Below are positions 11,181 through 22,445 of a stretch of DNA of 64,000 bases, piece by piece (positions within the stretch are counted from its first letter, which is position 1; each line of letters begins with the position of its first letter). The position numbers and the translations under genes were made by a program. Source of the stretch: Aselliscus stoliczkanus (lineage: Eukaryota > Chordata > Mammalia > Chiroptera > Hipposideridae); NCBI GenBank assembly GCA_033961575.1, contig CM066740.1, positions 64,465,117-64,529,116 on the forward strand, read 5' to 3'. The notes under the pieces are model-generated. The model was given only the letters and a program-made list of their open reading frames with translations, did not search any database and had not been told where the DNA came from.

Positions 11181-11283
11181 GCTATTTCTGTGCCTTTTAT
11201 ATGTAACTACATTATTAGTTTTCTTACTATACTATATATTTTAATGTCTGTTTCCCCTGTCAGACTTTGTGCTTCCTATTTTT

Positions 11284-11384
11284 TTTTTTGAGGGCAGTGT
11301 CACTGGCCCTCATATGTGGGACCTGAACTGGGGCCGCTGGCTTCTGAAGCCAGTGCTTAACCACCGCGCCACTCAGCAGGCCCA
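11284..11384 (-). mobile_element. Short tRNA-headed SINE, family A
   Basis: Same structure as the copy at 966-1076, in minus orientation. A 16-bp target-site duplication, TGTGCTTCCTATTTTT, lies at 11268-11283 and 11385-11400. The right duplication abuts the 3' end of the large L1 that starts at about 11401, so the SINE landed in the target-site sequence at the edge of the L1 tail. Confidence 0.93.
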
Positions 11385-12074
11385 TGTGCTTCCTATTTTT
11401 GAATAATTTTTTATTTTTTCAATTAGAGTTGACATACAATAGCATGTTAGTTTCAGGTGTATTGTACAATATAGTGATTAGACATTTATATAACATACAA
11501 AATGATCACCCTGATAAGCCTAGTACCCATCTGACACTATATATCATTATTACAACATTATTGACTGTATTCCCTATGCTGTACTTTACATCCCTGAGAC
11601 TGTTTTTATAACTAGTAATTAGCCCATCTTAACCCTTTCCCCTTTTCACCCATCCTCCCAACCCCTTCACCTGCCAACCATCAAAATATTCTCTGTGTCT
11701 ATGAGTTTGTTGTTATTTTATTCATTTATTTTGTTTGGTTTTTAGATTCCACATATAATTGAAATTATATGGTACTTATCTTTCTCTGCCTGACTTATTT
11801 CACTTAGCATAATGCCCTCAAGGTCCATCCATGTTGTTGTATAATAAATAGAAATATTTCATTCTTTTTTATGGTTGAGTAGTATTTCTTTCTATGTATG
11901 TATGTACCACCTTTTCTTTTATCCTTTGGTCTATTGACAGACACTTGGGTTGTTTCCATATCTTGGCTATTGTAAATAATACTGCATTTAACATCGGGAG
12001 AATATGTCTTTCTGAATTAGCGTTCTGCATTTCTTTGGATACATACCCAGAAGTGGAATTGCTGGGTCATTCTT

Positions 12075-12345
12075 TGTCTCTTTTTATAGCCATTATTTTA
12101 AAGTCTACTTTGTCTGATATAAGTATTAATACCACAACTTTTGTTTGTTTCTTTGTTTCTATTTGCATGAAATATCTTTTCCCATCCCTAACTTTCAGTT
12201 TGTGTGTATCTTTCAATCTGAAGTGGGTCTCTTATAGTCAGTATATGTGTTTCTTTCCCCTTCTGACACTGTATGTCTTTTGATTGGAGCATTTAATCCA
12301 TTTCCATTTAAAATAATTATTGATAGGTATGTAGTTATTGCTTTT
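12075..12345 (-). pseudogene. L1 ORF2 remnant: N-terminal endonuclease segment
   Basis: Read on the minus strand, phrases of the start of L1 ORF2p are seen: 'NGNGLNAPIKRH', then the diverged QETH region ('gagacccacttca'), 'KDTHKLKV', and 'ILISDKVDFK', ending near RDKE. The frame is broken by several frameshifts and stops. It covers only about the first 100 codons of an endonuclease domain and then joins 3'-UTR sequence at about 12075. It cannot encode endonuclease or reverse transcriptase activity. Confidence 0.75.
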
Positions 12346-12369
12346 ATTATTCATATTTTTATTTTTTAT

Positions 12370-13735
12370 TTTTTTATTCTTCTTAAAGAATCCCTCTAAG
12401 ATTTCTTGTAATTCTGGTTTGGTGGTGATGAACTCCTTTATCTTTTTCTTGTTTGGGAAGCTCTTTATGTGTCTTTCAATTCTGAATGATACATTTGCTG
12501 TATAGAGCAATCTTGGTTGTAGATCCTTGGTTTTCATCACTTTTAATATTTTGTGTCAATCCCTTCTGGCCTGTAAAGTTTCTGTTAAAAAATCAGTTGA
12601 CAGTTTTATGGGAACACCCTTGTAGGTATTAACTGCTTTTCTCTTGTTGCTTTTAAGATTCTCTCTTTGTCTTTAGCATTTGGCATTTTAATTATGATGT
12701 GTCTTGGTGTGGAACTCTTTGGGTTCATCTTGTTTGGCACTCTATGTACTTCCTGAACTTGTGTGTTTATTTCCTTCACCAGGCTAGGGAAATTTTCGGT
12801 CATTATTTCTTCAAATAGGTTTTCAATCCCTTGGTCCCTCTCTTGTCCTTTTGATACCTCTGTGATTCAAATGTTGTATGCTTGCTGTTTTTCAAGAGAC
12901 CCCTTAAACTGTCCTGTTTTTGTATATTTTTTTTCTTTTCACTCTTATGATTGGGTGTTTTGTGCTATTTGTTTCCCAAATCACTGATTTGATCATTTGC
13001 TTCCTGTAATTTGCTATTGATTCCATCTAATCTAATTTAATTTTATTTTGGTTATTATATTCTTCATTTCTGACTGGTTCTTTTTTTTTTTTTTTTTTTA
13101 GATTTTATTGGGGAATTGGTGGAGGGGAACAGCGTTGGGGAATCGGGGAAGGGGAACAGACAAGTTGCTGTCTTTTTGTTCTTCAGTTTAGTTGCGGAGG
13201 ATGTTGCTTCACTGTTGGTATCGTCACCGTGCTCTTCCCGGATGAGGCAGATCGGTCGCTGGCCTCTGGATGTCGCTCACCGCGGCTATTGGCAGCTCAC
13301 GCTGGCTGCCAGCCGCTCACGCTGGCTGCGGGCCACTCACTGTAGCCTATGGCAGCCCACTGCAGCAGGGACTGCAACCCGCACCATCACCGGGGCTCGC
13401 ACAGCCCAGCTCCAGATGGAGGGTTGTTAGCTGTAGAAGGCAGTGTCACTGGCCCTCATGTGGGATCCGAACCGGGGCCGCTGGCATCCCAAAACCAGCG
13501 CTTAACCAATGCGCCACTCGGCCGGCCCCTGACTGGTTCTTTTTTATGGTTACTATCTTCTTGTGGAAGTTCTCACTGTGTTTATCTACTCTTTCCCTAA
13601 GTTCGTTGAGCATCCTTATAACCAGGGTTTTGAACTCTGCATTTGGTAGATTGCTTATCTCCTTTTTGTTTCGTTCTTTTTCTGAGTTCTGCCCTGTTCT
13701 TTCATTTGGAACATGATTCTTAGTCTCCTCGTTTT
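12370..13735 (-). pseudogene. L1 ORF1 pseudogene, split by a SINE
   Basis: ORF1p is the L1 RNA-binding chaperone: coiled coil, RRM and C-terminal domain. The N-terminal coiled-coil part is on the right (13735-13545; translated pieces such as NLPNAEFKTLVIRMLNELRE). A 442-bp SINE interrupts it at 13087-13528. The central part (12803-12606) contains TPRHIIIKMPNAKDKERIL, a typical RRM-to-C-terminal segment. The C-terminal part (near 12540-12375) contains LQPRLLYTANVSF and FITTKPELQEILEGFF. Frames change between the pieces, so it is dead. The family protein is about 300-340 residues, and nearly all of it can be traced. Confidence 0.87.
13087..13528 (-). mobile_element. Long composite SINE, family A head plus unique body
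   Basis: On the minus strand the first roughly 95 bp are the family A tRNA-like head, through the GAGGGCCAGTGACACTGCC hairpin start. It then continues with about 340 bp of GC-rich body, ending in CCCCAATAAAATC and the A-tail. The AATAAA (reverse at 13104-13109) lies just before the tail. A 17-bp target-site duplication, CTGACTGGTTCTTTTTT, is at 13070-13086 and 13529-13545. The body contains a 20-bp tandem duplication at 13295-13314 and 13315-13334 that the copy at 46102 lacks. It inserted into the coiled-coil part of an L1 ORF1 relic, so it is younger than that L1. Confidence 0.92.
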
Positions 13736-13739
13736 GGCT

Positions 13740-15181
13740 GCCACCCTATGTTTCTTTCGATGTATTAGATAAATCTACTTTGTCTCCCAGTCTTAGCAGA
13801 GTGGACTTACACAGCAGATGGGCCCAGTGTCACAGTCTCCCTGTACACCTCAGTTGGGTACTCTAAGTGTGTCCCTTGTGTGGGTTGTGTGTGCCCTCCT
13901 GTTGTAATTGAGCCTTGGTTGCTGTTGGCACATCAATAGGAGGGATTGACCCTCAGGGTGATTGGCTCTGAGGACTGTCTGTGACTACAGTGGAGAAGGT
14001 GTTGTGCAGGGATTGACCCCACAAAGCAGGATTTGCTTTAGCCAGCTGTGGTGCCTGCTGAGTCCACCCTTTGTATATGTCATTTGTGGAGGTGGTTAGG
14101 TGGTACTCTGCTGAGGTATGAAGCCAGCTACCAGGTGTGTTGGTTCTGGAGCCTCTTGTTGAGGGGCTCTGGTGCAGGCCAAAGTCAGCCACTGCATGTA
14201 CCATACCCACGGCCACCTGGTATGAGGTACAAAGTGGTCTACAGATGGTTGCTGCCTGTACTGGTCTTGAAGGTGACTGAAAGTGGCTGAGCTACAAACT
14301 GAGGCCAGCAGCCTCTAGTACCAGGCTTGGGGATGCTTAGCCAAAGGTACTGTGCACACTGAGTCAGACACTGCTTGTCTGGGGTTTGTGAATCTTTGAA
14401 AAATTTTAGGAAAGTCCAAAGCATGAACCAAGATAGGCCATTTGTATGGAAAAGCCATTTGAATCTTCTTGGGTGGGCCCACAATTTTGGTGGGGCAGGA
14501 TCTTAGGCAATCACCAGGGTGAGACAAGTTGTATTAGCTAGGGTGATGGAGACTCATCTTGTTTTCAGCCTGTGCCTACAGGCTCAGTGGGCTCAACAAA
14601 GGAACAATGACTTCTGCTAGCACTTCTGTCTGGGAGAAATCTATCCCTCCAGCCTTCGTCCCAAAGCCAGACAACTCAGTTCCTCCCCATATGTCCCTGG
14701 CACTTTTCAAGATGCTGTCTCAGCACTGGATTGAGTGAGTCTGTTAGCAAATGAGTCTTTGAGTGGGCCTTTTAATATGATGCCTGGGACTTCAGCAGCC
14801 TTCTCACTCAGCAATAATCCCCTTTGGTTTTCAGTCAGAAGTTATGGGAACTTCTTTTTCCAGAACTAGAACCTTGGGCTGAGGAGCCTGGTGTGAGGCT
14901 GAGATGCCTCACTTTTAGTGGGCACCTCTGTAGTAAAGATATTCCACCAGATTCTTAACTGCCACACATGGGTGTAGGACCAGTCTATTCCTTATTTCCT
15001 CTCCTCCTGCCAGTCTCAATGTGGCTTCTTCTATGTATCCTTAGTTATAGGAGTTCTGTTCAGCTTGTCTTCAGATGATTCTCAATGATGGTTGTTCTGT
15101 AGTTCAGTTGTAATTTTGATGGGGTCATGGGAGGAGATGAGAACAGCATTTACCTACTCTGCCACCTTGACCAGAATTCCA
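13740..15181 (-). other. L1 5' UTR (older copy)
   Basis: About 1.4 kb between the ORF1 start region and the L1 5' end. The open frames in it (87 and 81 codons on the minus strand) have no domain. The L1 start, read on the minus strand, is GGAATTCTGGTCAAGGTGGC, a mutated version of the ETS plus YY1-like start seen at 27765. Confidence 0.65.
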
Positions 15182-15196
15182 ACTTGGAGCTTCTTA

Positions 15197-16157
15197 AAAT
15201 AAGAAGCATATGTGAATGTTTGTGTGTATCCTCTTGGTTTAATACTGTGCTGATATATAAAAAGCATCTCAATAATGAAATGAGTTAAATTTCATTGGAT
15301 AAAAGATAGAAAATTACACTCAGAAAAGCTGAAGAAGGCTTATTTTGCTGAAAGCTACTTTTGGAGTTCATGATATCTTAGCAGTTATATGTCTATCTAA
15401 TCTATTTAAATGAATGTAAAGCTTCCAAGGAATTTATAAGTCAGGAAGTAGAAACATAAGCAAAAATGTCTCCAAATGATGCAAAACCTGTAATTAACCT
15501 AAACCTCCTTAGAGAATATATTCTGCTGCCTTTCTTGAATTCCCTGATTTCTCCTTATCTATACTTCTACCCATTTCATAATAATGATTAGTGTTTTAAA
15601 AAGAACCCATCACAACACCACACAGCTCTGTCATTTTATTCTCATTTATCTGAATATCATTTACCACAAAATTCATGTGATACAAATTTACATTGGAACA
15701 TCCTTCCTACTGTAGCATACTATGTTTTACTAGAATGATCAATAGTATTTAGTGTAATGCAAATTATATATTTTGTTGTCAGGAGATTTCAAAGTAAAGA
15801 GGAGCTATTAAGAGTTGGACACATGAAGATTTTAGAGTCTTAACAGGCAGCTATAGGCCCAGCAGTTGTACTGCATTTTCTTACACAGCTATAAACTCCT
15901 GTTTCTGTTTCATCATTTAGGGGAAAATAAAGTCTAGATGTGTTGTGTCTGGTTCTTTTGAGGAGCCAACTTTCATATTCTTCTGATAATTATTAATAAT
16001 TTGTGACTATGAAACTAAACAGCACCCTTGCCCTGAACGTGCAAATGTGTGTACTTAATTTGTCCAATATTGTCTTTCATTTCATAATTTTCCATTTGTA
16101 TGCTACTTAGTGGTATTCACTGGGGGGGCCACTAACATTTGTCTTAACTTCTTAGTA

Positions 16158-16159
<2 letters not shown>
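15197..16159. other. Unrecognised AT-rich stretch
   Basis: No gene or repeat family recognised. Confidence 0.5.

Positions 16160-16197
<38 letters not shown>
16160..16197. repeat. (TG)n microsatellite
   Basis: Uninterrupted TG run of about 19 units. Confidence 0.97.
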
Positions 16198-16200
<3 letters not shown>

Positions 16201-19200
16201 CACAACTGTTTTACTATTTCTCTCTTTCTTGGTAACACATGCCTAAAAATATATGTAGAATAAGTTGAGTATATTTCAAAATAGGGAAATAGGCACACAT
16301 AGAAAGAGAATTGATGTATTATAAAAGTACAAATAGAAGAGTCTGTGAATACATAGGAAAGAAGATACACTCTAACGGAACATGCAATTTTTGAAAGAAA
16401 AAATCTCTAAAATTTGGCTGCTCAGAGTGTTGGTAATTAGATATGTTAAGCATAAAAATTAACTACCAAATTATACTATTCCTTTATCTATACTTTATAT
16501 CTGTTGTTGATTTCCTGTAAGAGCAAAACGATCTCAGTTATTTGATTGTTCTACATTTTAGTCTGGGTGCTTTGTATGAAATATAATATAGTAACAGATG
16601 TCAACTCAAGAACTAAATAGCATGTATTTCTAAAGAACATAAAAAATAGTAACACTCTAGAAACAATGACTCTGTAATTACTTTTTGCTGTGGAGGGAGG
16701 TTAGGCATTTATCCTTACCAAGTCCTAATACACTTAAAGTCAGCCCTGCCCCTGTGGTCCTTTCTCATTTGTCGATGAATGCATTGTGCAGGTACCTTGC
16801 GTGGCCACTATAGTATCTGAGGTCATTCCCATACTGTTAGCACAAATGGTGTGAACAATAGTTTATATACCACTTAACTCCTTGGGAGAAGCAGTTAACC
16901 TTGCTGGAGAGGACAGATCAGTCATGTACAGTTATTAAGGTCTGGAAGGTTTTGTGATGCTCTAAAATACTTTGTACAACCACAGTATACTTCTGTGTGA
17001 GGCCGACTTTAGCAGGAAAGCAACGGAAGGAGAAAACACCTTTGGAATTTTTACAGAACATATACAATGAAGTAGGTGATGGAAGTTTCTCAAAGTTCCA
17101 TTTCAGTTCCACTGCATAGGTGGCAAACATTTTCTGAAACTATTTCATTTAAAAATAGACTTCCTAAAAATATGTTAACAAATTAAGAATAAAGGCTTTT
17201 GGATGTAAAAAAAACTTTTGAAAATGGTCAGATTCCTAAAATGAATTCAATCTGATCACTTTGTTTCAACATTTCAGCATCATCTTAATGTGTTTGAAGT
17301 AACTGCTGTTGCTATGAAATGAAGGGCCCTTATTAAATTTACTCCAGGTCATTACTAGACTTCATTTAAAATTAACTTTCAACCACTGCCCTTAGTAACT
17401 ATGTATTTTTAATCTTGGGGGTCACCTGATGATGACAGTCTCAAAAGGAATCAGCTGAGAGTACCTAGAATCTTCAGCTCTTCCCTACTTCTAATGAAAC
17501 CACATGGAGATTGTATCTTCTTATTCTTGGTGAGTAAAGGTATGTAGAAAAAGAATTATGAATTTTTTTGTATTAAACAACACATGGTTCATGCTTTTTG
17601 AGACATAAATTACAATTTATTTATAATACTTAATGGGCACTGAAGGTATTTAAAAAATATTATGAGTGTAAAAGCATGAGATGAGCATTTTTTTAAAAAA
17701 AGGTCATTTTATAGAACACTACATGATGAAAAAAAACCTTTGTTTTGCATAGCCTCAAAAAACAGTTGTGTTGTGTTTTTCTCATATTTCATTAAACTAT
17801 TAACAAGAAAAAGTGCATTTACATAGCTTTCTGATACAGTAGAAAAAAAATCAGTTTACCACCCACCACTGCTATTTAAATATCTTCTAACTGGCAAAAT
17901 TAAACCATGTCTCTTTATTTATTTATTGCACTTGTAAAAAGATTAATGGGGATGTGATTCCTTGAGGCTTTTACACATAACCCCTTCACAAAGAACAAAA
18001 TTATACAGTTTGGCAAATGAACTAAATTAGCTACATTTATTTAAATAATCACTATAGAGGAAACAATAAATCAACAACGTTCTGCACAAAAAAGTGTTTA
18101 CAGAGTGTCTTGTAATTTGTTTTATCAAGGACACAGACTTTTTGCTCTTAGCTAATCTTGCTTCTAACAGTCTATTATCACATCAACCATTAATGAGTAT
18201 TTGCAATAGAAATTTAGCTGAGCCTTAGGAATAGAAAAGTAAGAATAACTTCCACCTTCTTCACCAGCACAGTTACTCTGAAACACATTCTTCTAATAAA
18301 CATTTTGTCAAAGGTTCCTAATAGCTTCAGAGAGAATCAAAATTAAATGGCAGAGCTTTGTTAAATCAGGAAAAGAGATGATTTGAATGGTCATAGTCAT
18401 GCAATTATCTCAGCCTCTCTACATTTCAAAGGCCTCTGTCCATATCTCAGTCTATATCAGAAGTAAGTGAGTAGGGGGAGCTCTAATGCTGAACCTGTGA
18501 TATATTCATAAATCAAGACTTTCAGAGCTTGTCACTGGGACCATAATGAGGGTCATTATTCAGGCAGAGTGTCAAAACTACTATCAAAGGACCTTCTCAG
18601 AATTACAATCATTCTGTTTCTTGTTAAATAAGCAATGTAGTACACAAAAATGGCAAACAAGAAGCAGGTCAATTTGATACAGTGTGAGGGCACAGAGATC
18701 TCTAGAGTAATTTACCCTCTGGGAATTCTGATGGCTGGTGAGATGAATTATACACACCCTCAAAAAAGATTAATGGTAATAAAACCCCTTGAACATTTTC
18801 ACCAAAAAGCTCTACACATTGCTCATAAGCAACTTTAGGAGCAAAGCTGGAAAAAATTAGTTCTGTTGTTGTTAGACATAAAACACCTTGCAAAGATGGA
18901 AATTAACATCTGAGGAAATTGTCAATTTTTAGTGTACTAATAAAATATTATAAATTTGAGTCACTTATAGATTTGGGGCATTAAAAAAGGTAAAATTTTA
19001 GAACTGGAAAATTTCCATTCATTTTATCTTAACTGTATCACTACATCCACAAACATTCTTACAGGCTTTCCATATACACAAGCATGCACCTTCATCTCCT
19101 ATATACACACATTAAACCCAATACATTGCACAGAAATATGATAAAAAATAATTTCCTGAAGTTCATATTTTTCTGGCAAACATGCTGATATAGTTTGAGA

Positions 19201-19788
19201 AACATACAGAAAAGCTGATAAAAACTTTCATTCTTTATATTCAAAATGGAAGGAAACAGTCTTTAGAATTATATGCCTATCAAGTATATAAGTACATCTT
19301 TCCTCAATTTTCAGGTGAAATTTTCATGGCCATGTCTTTATATGCCCTAATTAGTAAATGCTTCAAAGCACAACAGACAAGCATGTCATCAATTAGAGCT
19401 AACATAAATTATAAGAATCTATGTGGGCAAGAGGTTGGAGAAATTTTCATATGCTTGCTGAGAGTGAAAATTCATATAATTTTGTGGAGGATAATTTGAC
19501 AATGTGAATACAGTATCATAAATACACTGATTCAAATTTGAATGCAAAGTTCCACTTGTAGAAAATTACCTGAAAACTATAATTATGTACATATATAACA
19601 TTCAAAACTCTCTATATATCTCAAACTAAAAGTAGCTAAACCAGTTACATTTGAGACAAATAAGGAAATACTATATATTCATGGAAAAGCTGTAGGAAAA
19701 TACTATTATGAGAAAATGTTCACTAAACATTGCTAAGCAAATAGAGAATATTGAAAATACAATTAGACATTGGATAATAATTTTGAAG
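16198..19788. other. Unrecognised stretch of about 3.6 kb
   Basis: I see no gene, RNA or repeat family. Open frames (at most 70 codons) show no domain. This and the 40.4-44.8 kb stretch are the longest pieces of apparently unique DNA in the window. If conserved non-coding elements exist here, comparison with other mammals would be needed to see them. Confidence 0.45.
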
Positions 19789-19790
19789 TA

Positions 19791-20138
19791 CAGTTGACCC
19801 ACAGATAATGTGGGGGTTAGAAGTGCCAACTGCCCTCCCTTGCAGTTGAAAAACCGCATATAATTTTTGACTCTCCCAAAACTTAACTACAGTTGGCCCT
19901 TCACGTCCACGGATTCAATGACCCGCAAATAGAAAAGAGTTATTTTTGACCTGCAGTTGTGAAACCGCAGTTTGGAATGTGAAAATACTGTTTCTGAGCT
20001 GAGGTTGGTTGAATCTGTGGATACAGAATCTGTCAATACAAAGCTCAAGATTTGAAAGGCCACCTGTATTTCATGAAAAAACATCCACCTATAAATGGAC
20101 CCACGCAGTTCAAACCAATATTGTTCAAGAGTCAACTG
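19791..20138. mobile_element. Tigger-like non-autonomous DNA transposon
   Basis: The outer ends are perfect short inverted repeats, CAGTTGAC and GTCAACTG, flanked by TA on both sides (19789-19790, 20139-20140). The left part reads 'cagttgacccacagataatgtgggggttagaagtgcc', a well-known Tigger/MER-type start, and the right end reads '...aaaccaatattgttcaagagtcaactg'. An internal phrase at about 19890, 'acagttggcccttcacgtccacggattcaatgacc', resembles a second transposon start of the same superfamily, so the element may be a composite. 348 bp, no transposase. Confidence 0.85.
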
Positions 20139-20598
20139 TATAAGGTAATTTTTTTTGCACGTTTCTATGTGTCAAATTTCATATGCACAACATATATTAT
20201 TTTTAGATAAGATAAATAGTACAGGCATATTTCATGAGTAATTGCTTATAGAATAAACCCATATTTATCTTAGAAGAAAGTTTTGAAAGCTAAGCAATAT
20301 AATTTGAAAAGACTACCTGTCTATGTAGAAAACACTTTTCTAATAGAAATAATTTCATTTTACAACTTTTCCAATGAATTGAACATTTTTTAGGAATATG
20401 TGGATGCATTTAACACACATTTTTCAGTCAACTTTGCTTGCATTCAATGGATTTTCAGTGATTCCAGCTTTGGCATCGACAGTAGTCTCCACTTGGTATG
20501 AACATTTGCATGAAAATTTGTATTTATATTATTTAATTTTGGGAACATTTATGTTGAGAGGGAGGGAAAGTAAGATTTTTTTGAAATACAGTATTTGA

Positions 20599-20711
20599 GG
20601 GCCGGCCGAGTGGCGCGGTGGTTGAGCACTGGCTTGGGAAGTCAGCGGCCCCGGTTTGGGTCTCACATATGAGGGCCAGTGACACTGCCCTCAAAAAAAA
20701 AAAAAAAAAAA
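20599..20711 (+). mobile_element. Short tRNA-headed SINE, family A
   Basis: Plus orientation: GGGCCGGCCGAGTGGCGCGG head, anticodon-like arm with one stem mismatch, B-box-like GGTTTGGGTCTC, the GAGGGC...GCCCTC hairpin, then an A-tail of about 19. A perfect 16-bp target-site duplication, GAAATACAGTATTTGA, lies at 20583-20598 and 20712-20727. Confidence 0.95.
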
Positions 20712-21089
20712 GAAATACAGTATTTGAAAAATTATCTTAATTCTTATGTTTATTTCCATATAGTTTTGTTATCAAGTTCAACTGCAGCAACTCTTATTAA
20801 AAGCAAACAAATATAAGGAACTATTTAGTGATTTTTACATCCTCCAGCATTTTTAGTTTTGTGCTTATTGGCTACAAGGTGGGATTAAGCACAACCAGAT
20901 ATAGTGGATTTTAATAGAGACAGCAGAACATAGCCTCAAGGATAGAGATAAACAAATAAAAATAGTAATGTTTAACCTCTTGGGTGAGTTTGTTAACCAA
21001 AAAATGAAAATCAAAAATAATTGAAATCATCTATAAGACAAGAGTTATTTCAAGAGACATGAAGAACCTCTGAGGCAAGTGCTAGCAGC

Positions 21090-21232
21090 ACGGTTTTCAA
21101 AAGAACATGAACTTCATGATTAGATGAATAAGTTCAAATCCAAGCTTCAGCATTTGTTAACTCTCCTTTGAATAGTTACTCAGTTTCCATGTGTCTGATT
21201 TTTTTATTTGTAAAATGAAGATGGTGTCATTC
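21090..21232 (+). mobile_element. MIR relic
   Basis: Phrases 'gaacttcatgattagatgaataagttcaaatcc', 'catttgttaactctcctttgaatagttactcagtttc' and 'tttttttatttgtaaaatgaagatggt' follow the MIR consensus order. Old and diverged. Confidence 0.65.
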
Positions 21233-21272
21233 TCTTCCCTACATGTGCGTATGTTATTTCACTGACTTCTTT

Positions 21273-21374
21273 TTTTTTTTTTTGAGGGGTGTCACTGGCC
21301 CTCATATGTGGGACCGAACCGGGGCCTCTGGCTTCCCAAACCAGCGCTTAACCACCGCGCCACCCGGCCGGCCC
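21273..21374 (-). mobile_element. Short tRNA-headed SINE, family A
   Basis: Minus orientation copy with the usual head, arm and hairpin; the hairpin region has lost two bases (gaggggtgtcac instead of gagggcagtgtcac). Target-site duplication of 14 bp with one mismatch: TCACTGACTTCTTT at 21259-21272 and TCACCGACTTCTTT at 21375-21388. Confidence 0.93.
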
Positions 21375-21388
21375 TCACCGACTTCTTT

Positions 21389-22254
21389 ACTTCCTGAAAT
21401 TGCAGCTTTTATTTAGGGACATTTAAAAACAAAACATTTAGAATTATATAAAATACTGTAATTTAACCAAGACTTGGAAGTATAACTGGTTTTTAAAAAC
21501 CATCATCAATGATTACTTTTTATTTCTTTTTAAATTGATGTTCTCCAGCTATTGAAAAGAATTTGTTAGTAGGTTGATACCTATTTTGCAACCAAGACAC
21601 CCTTAAGAAAAATCTTAAGTAACAAGAAATAGACTTCAATTTTATGACATGTTTGTAGAGGTCAGCTCCAAGTGAAGACAAAGCCGAATATTTGATCAAG
21701 ATTTTATTTCCATCCAAGATTTCCTGTGTGGAGGTTGAAAAACGGATTACGGAACCCTTTAATTCCTCTCTGTCAAACTGAATATTCTGTGACAATATAT
21801 TCTTCCTTGTCCAGACTTACTCTTTAGGTAAATTGGTATCATTGAAATAATCGAAAGCAAACCAATTATGTTCTGGCATTTTTTATCCATCTGTTTGGAT
21901 TTAACTGTCTATTAAATGGTGTTTGCATATGAGGAAATGCTCTATTGTATGCAGAGGTACTCAATTATTTAGATTATACATTTGAATAAACTGTGCAGTG
22001 GAAGGCTTACCCTTGTAATGTAGGACAATTACATTTTCTGGCAAAGTTTACAGATTATTTAACTAATATCAATTCGACCCACACTACCAGTGACTGGATT
22101 CTAAACTTTGCCTTCAAGACTTTTGCTGTGAGGGTCTAGTTTCTATCCCAACAATTAGCAATCTATGTCAATCATTTCAAATTATACAAAATTATGCAAC
22201 CTAGTTTTGGGAAAAGGATCGTATGAGAAAAGACCACAAAAATTTAATTTCAAT
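21389..22254. other. Unrecognised stretch
   Basis: No gene or repeat recognised. A 91-codon minus-strand frame (21520-21795) has no domain and no similarity I can name. Confidence 0.45.
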
Positions 22255-22445
22255 AAAGGTCACAGGTAAGGTTTATTGCTGCTTGCTGCTGGCTCGAGGA
22301 CTCCCGGCTATCTATGGTTAATAAACAAGGTCTCCTGTTTCAGAGTGGCTGTCCCCACACGTGTGGTCCCAGAAGCCTAGGGGTGGGCGCCCCAGCTCAT
22401 GAGCATGTCAATTCCATCTCACGGGGCACTAGGACTTGCAACTAA
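22255..22445 (-). mobile_element. Possible solo-LTR-like fragment
   Basis: A GC-rich island in AT-rich surroundings. On the minus strand it reads 'gaaacaggagacc...agtcctcgagccagcagcaagcagcaataaacctta', an arrangement with AATAAA after a GC-rich stretch, like the R/U5 part of a retroviral LTR. I cannot define both ends or a target-site duplication, and no gag, pol or env remnant is nearby. It may also be an unrelated CG-rich repeat. Confidence 0.35.

Larger units (their letters stand above)
11401..15181 (-). mobile_element. Internally deleted L1 (half-L1-like), older copy
   Basis: Minus strand, about 3.3 kb without the nested SINE. From right to left: the 5' end (about 15181, a decayed form of the start seen at 27765), 5' UTR to about 13740, ORF1 (13735 to about 12370, split by a SINE), the first part of ORF2 (12345 to about 12075), then directly the 3' UTR (about 12074-11401, including 'acccagaagtggaattgctgggtca' and 'ttagtttcaggtgtattgtacaata') and A-rich tail. 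The reverse transcriptase part of ORF2 is absent. A decayed 15-bp target-site duplication is visible: ACTTTGTGCTTCCTA at 11264-11278 against ACTTGGAGCTTCTTA at 15182-15196 (12 of 15 match). That duplication brackets both this L1 and the SINE beside it. Confidence 0.88.

Noticed and set aside
11894..12283. 129-codon plus-strand frame
   Set aside because: It is antisense to L1 3' UTR and ORF2 remnants and encodes no recognisable protein.
13116..13716. Plus-strand frames of 83-148 codons
   Set aside because: They run antisense through the composite SINE and L1 ORF1 relic; chance frames in GC-rich repeat DNA.
20599..20672. tRNA gene
   Set aside because: The tRNA-like head belongs to a SINE with an A-tail and target-site duplication, and the D-arm carries extra bases; it is not a tRNA gene.
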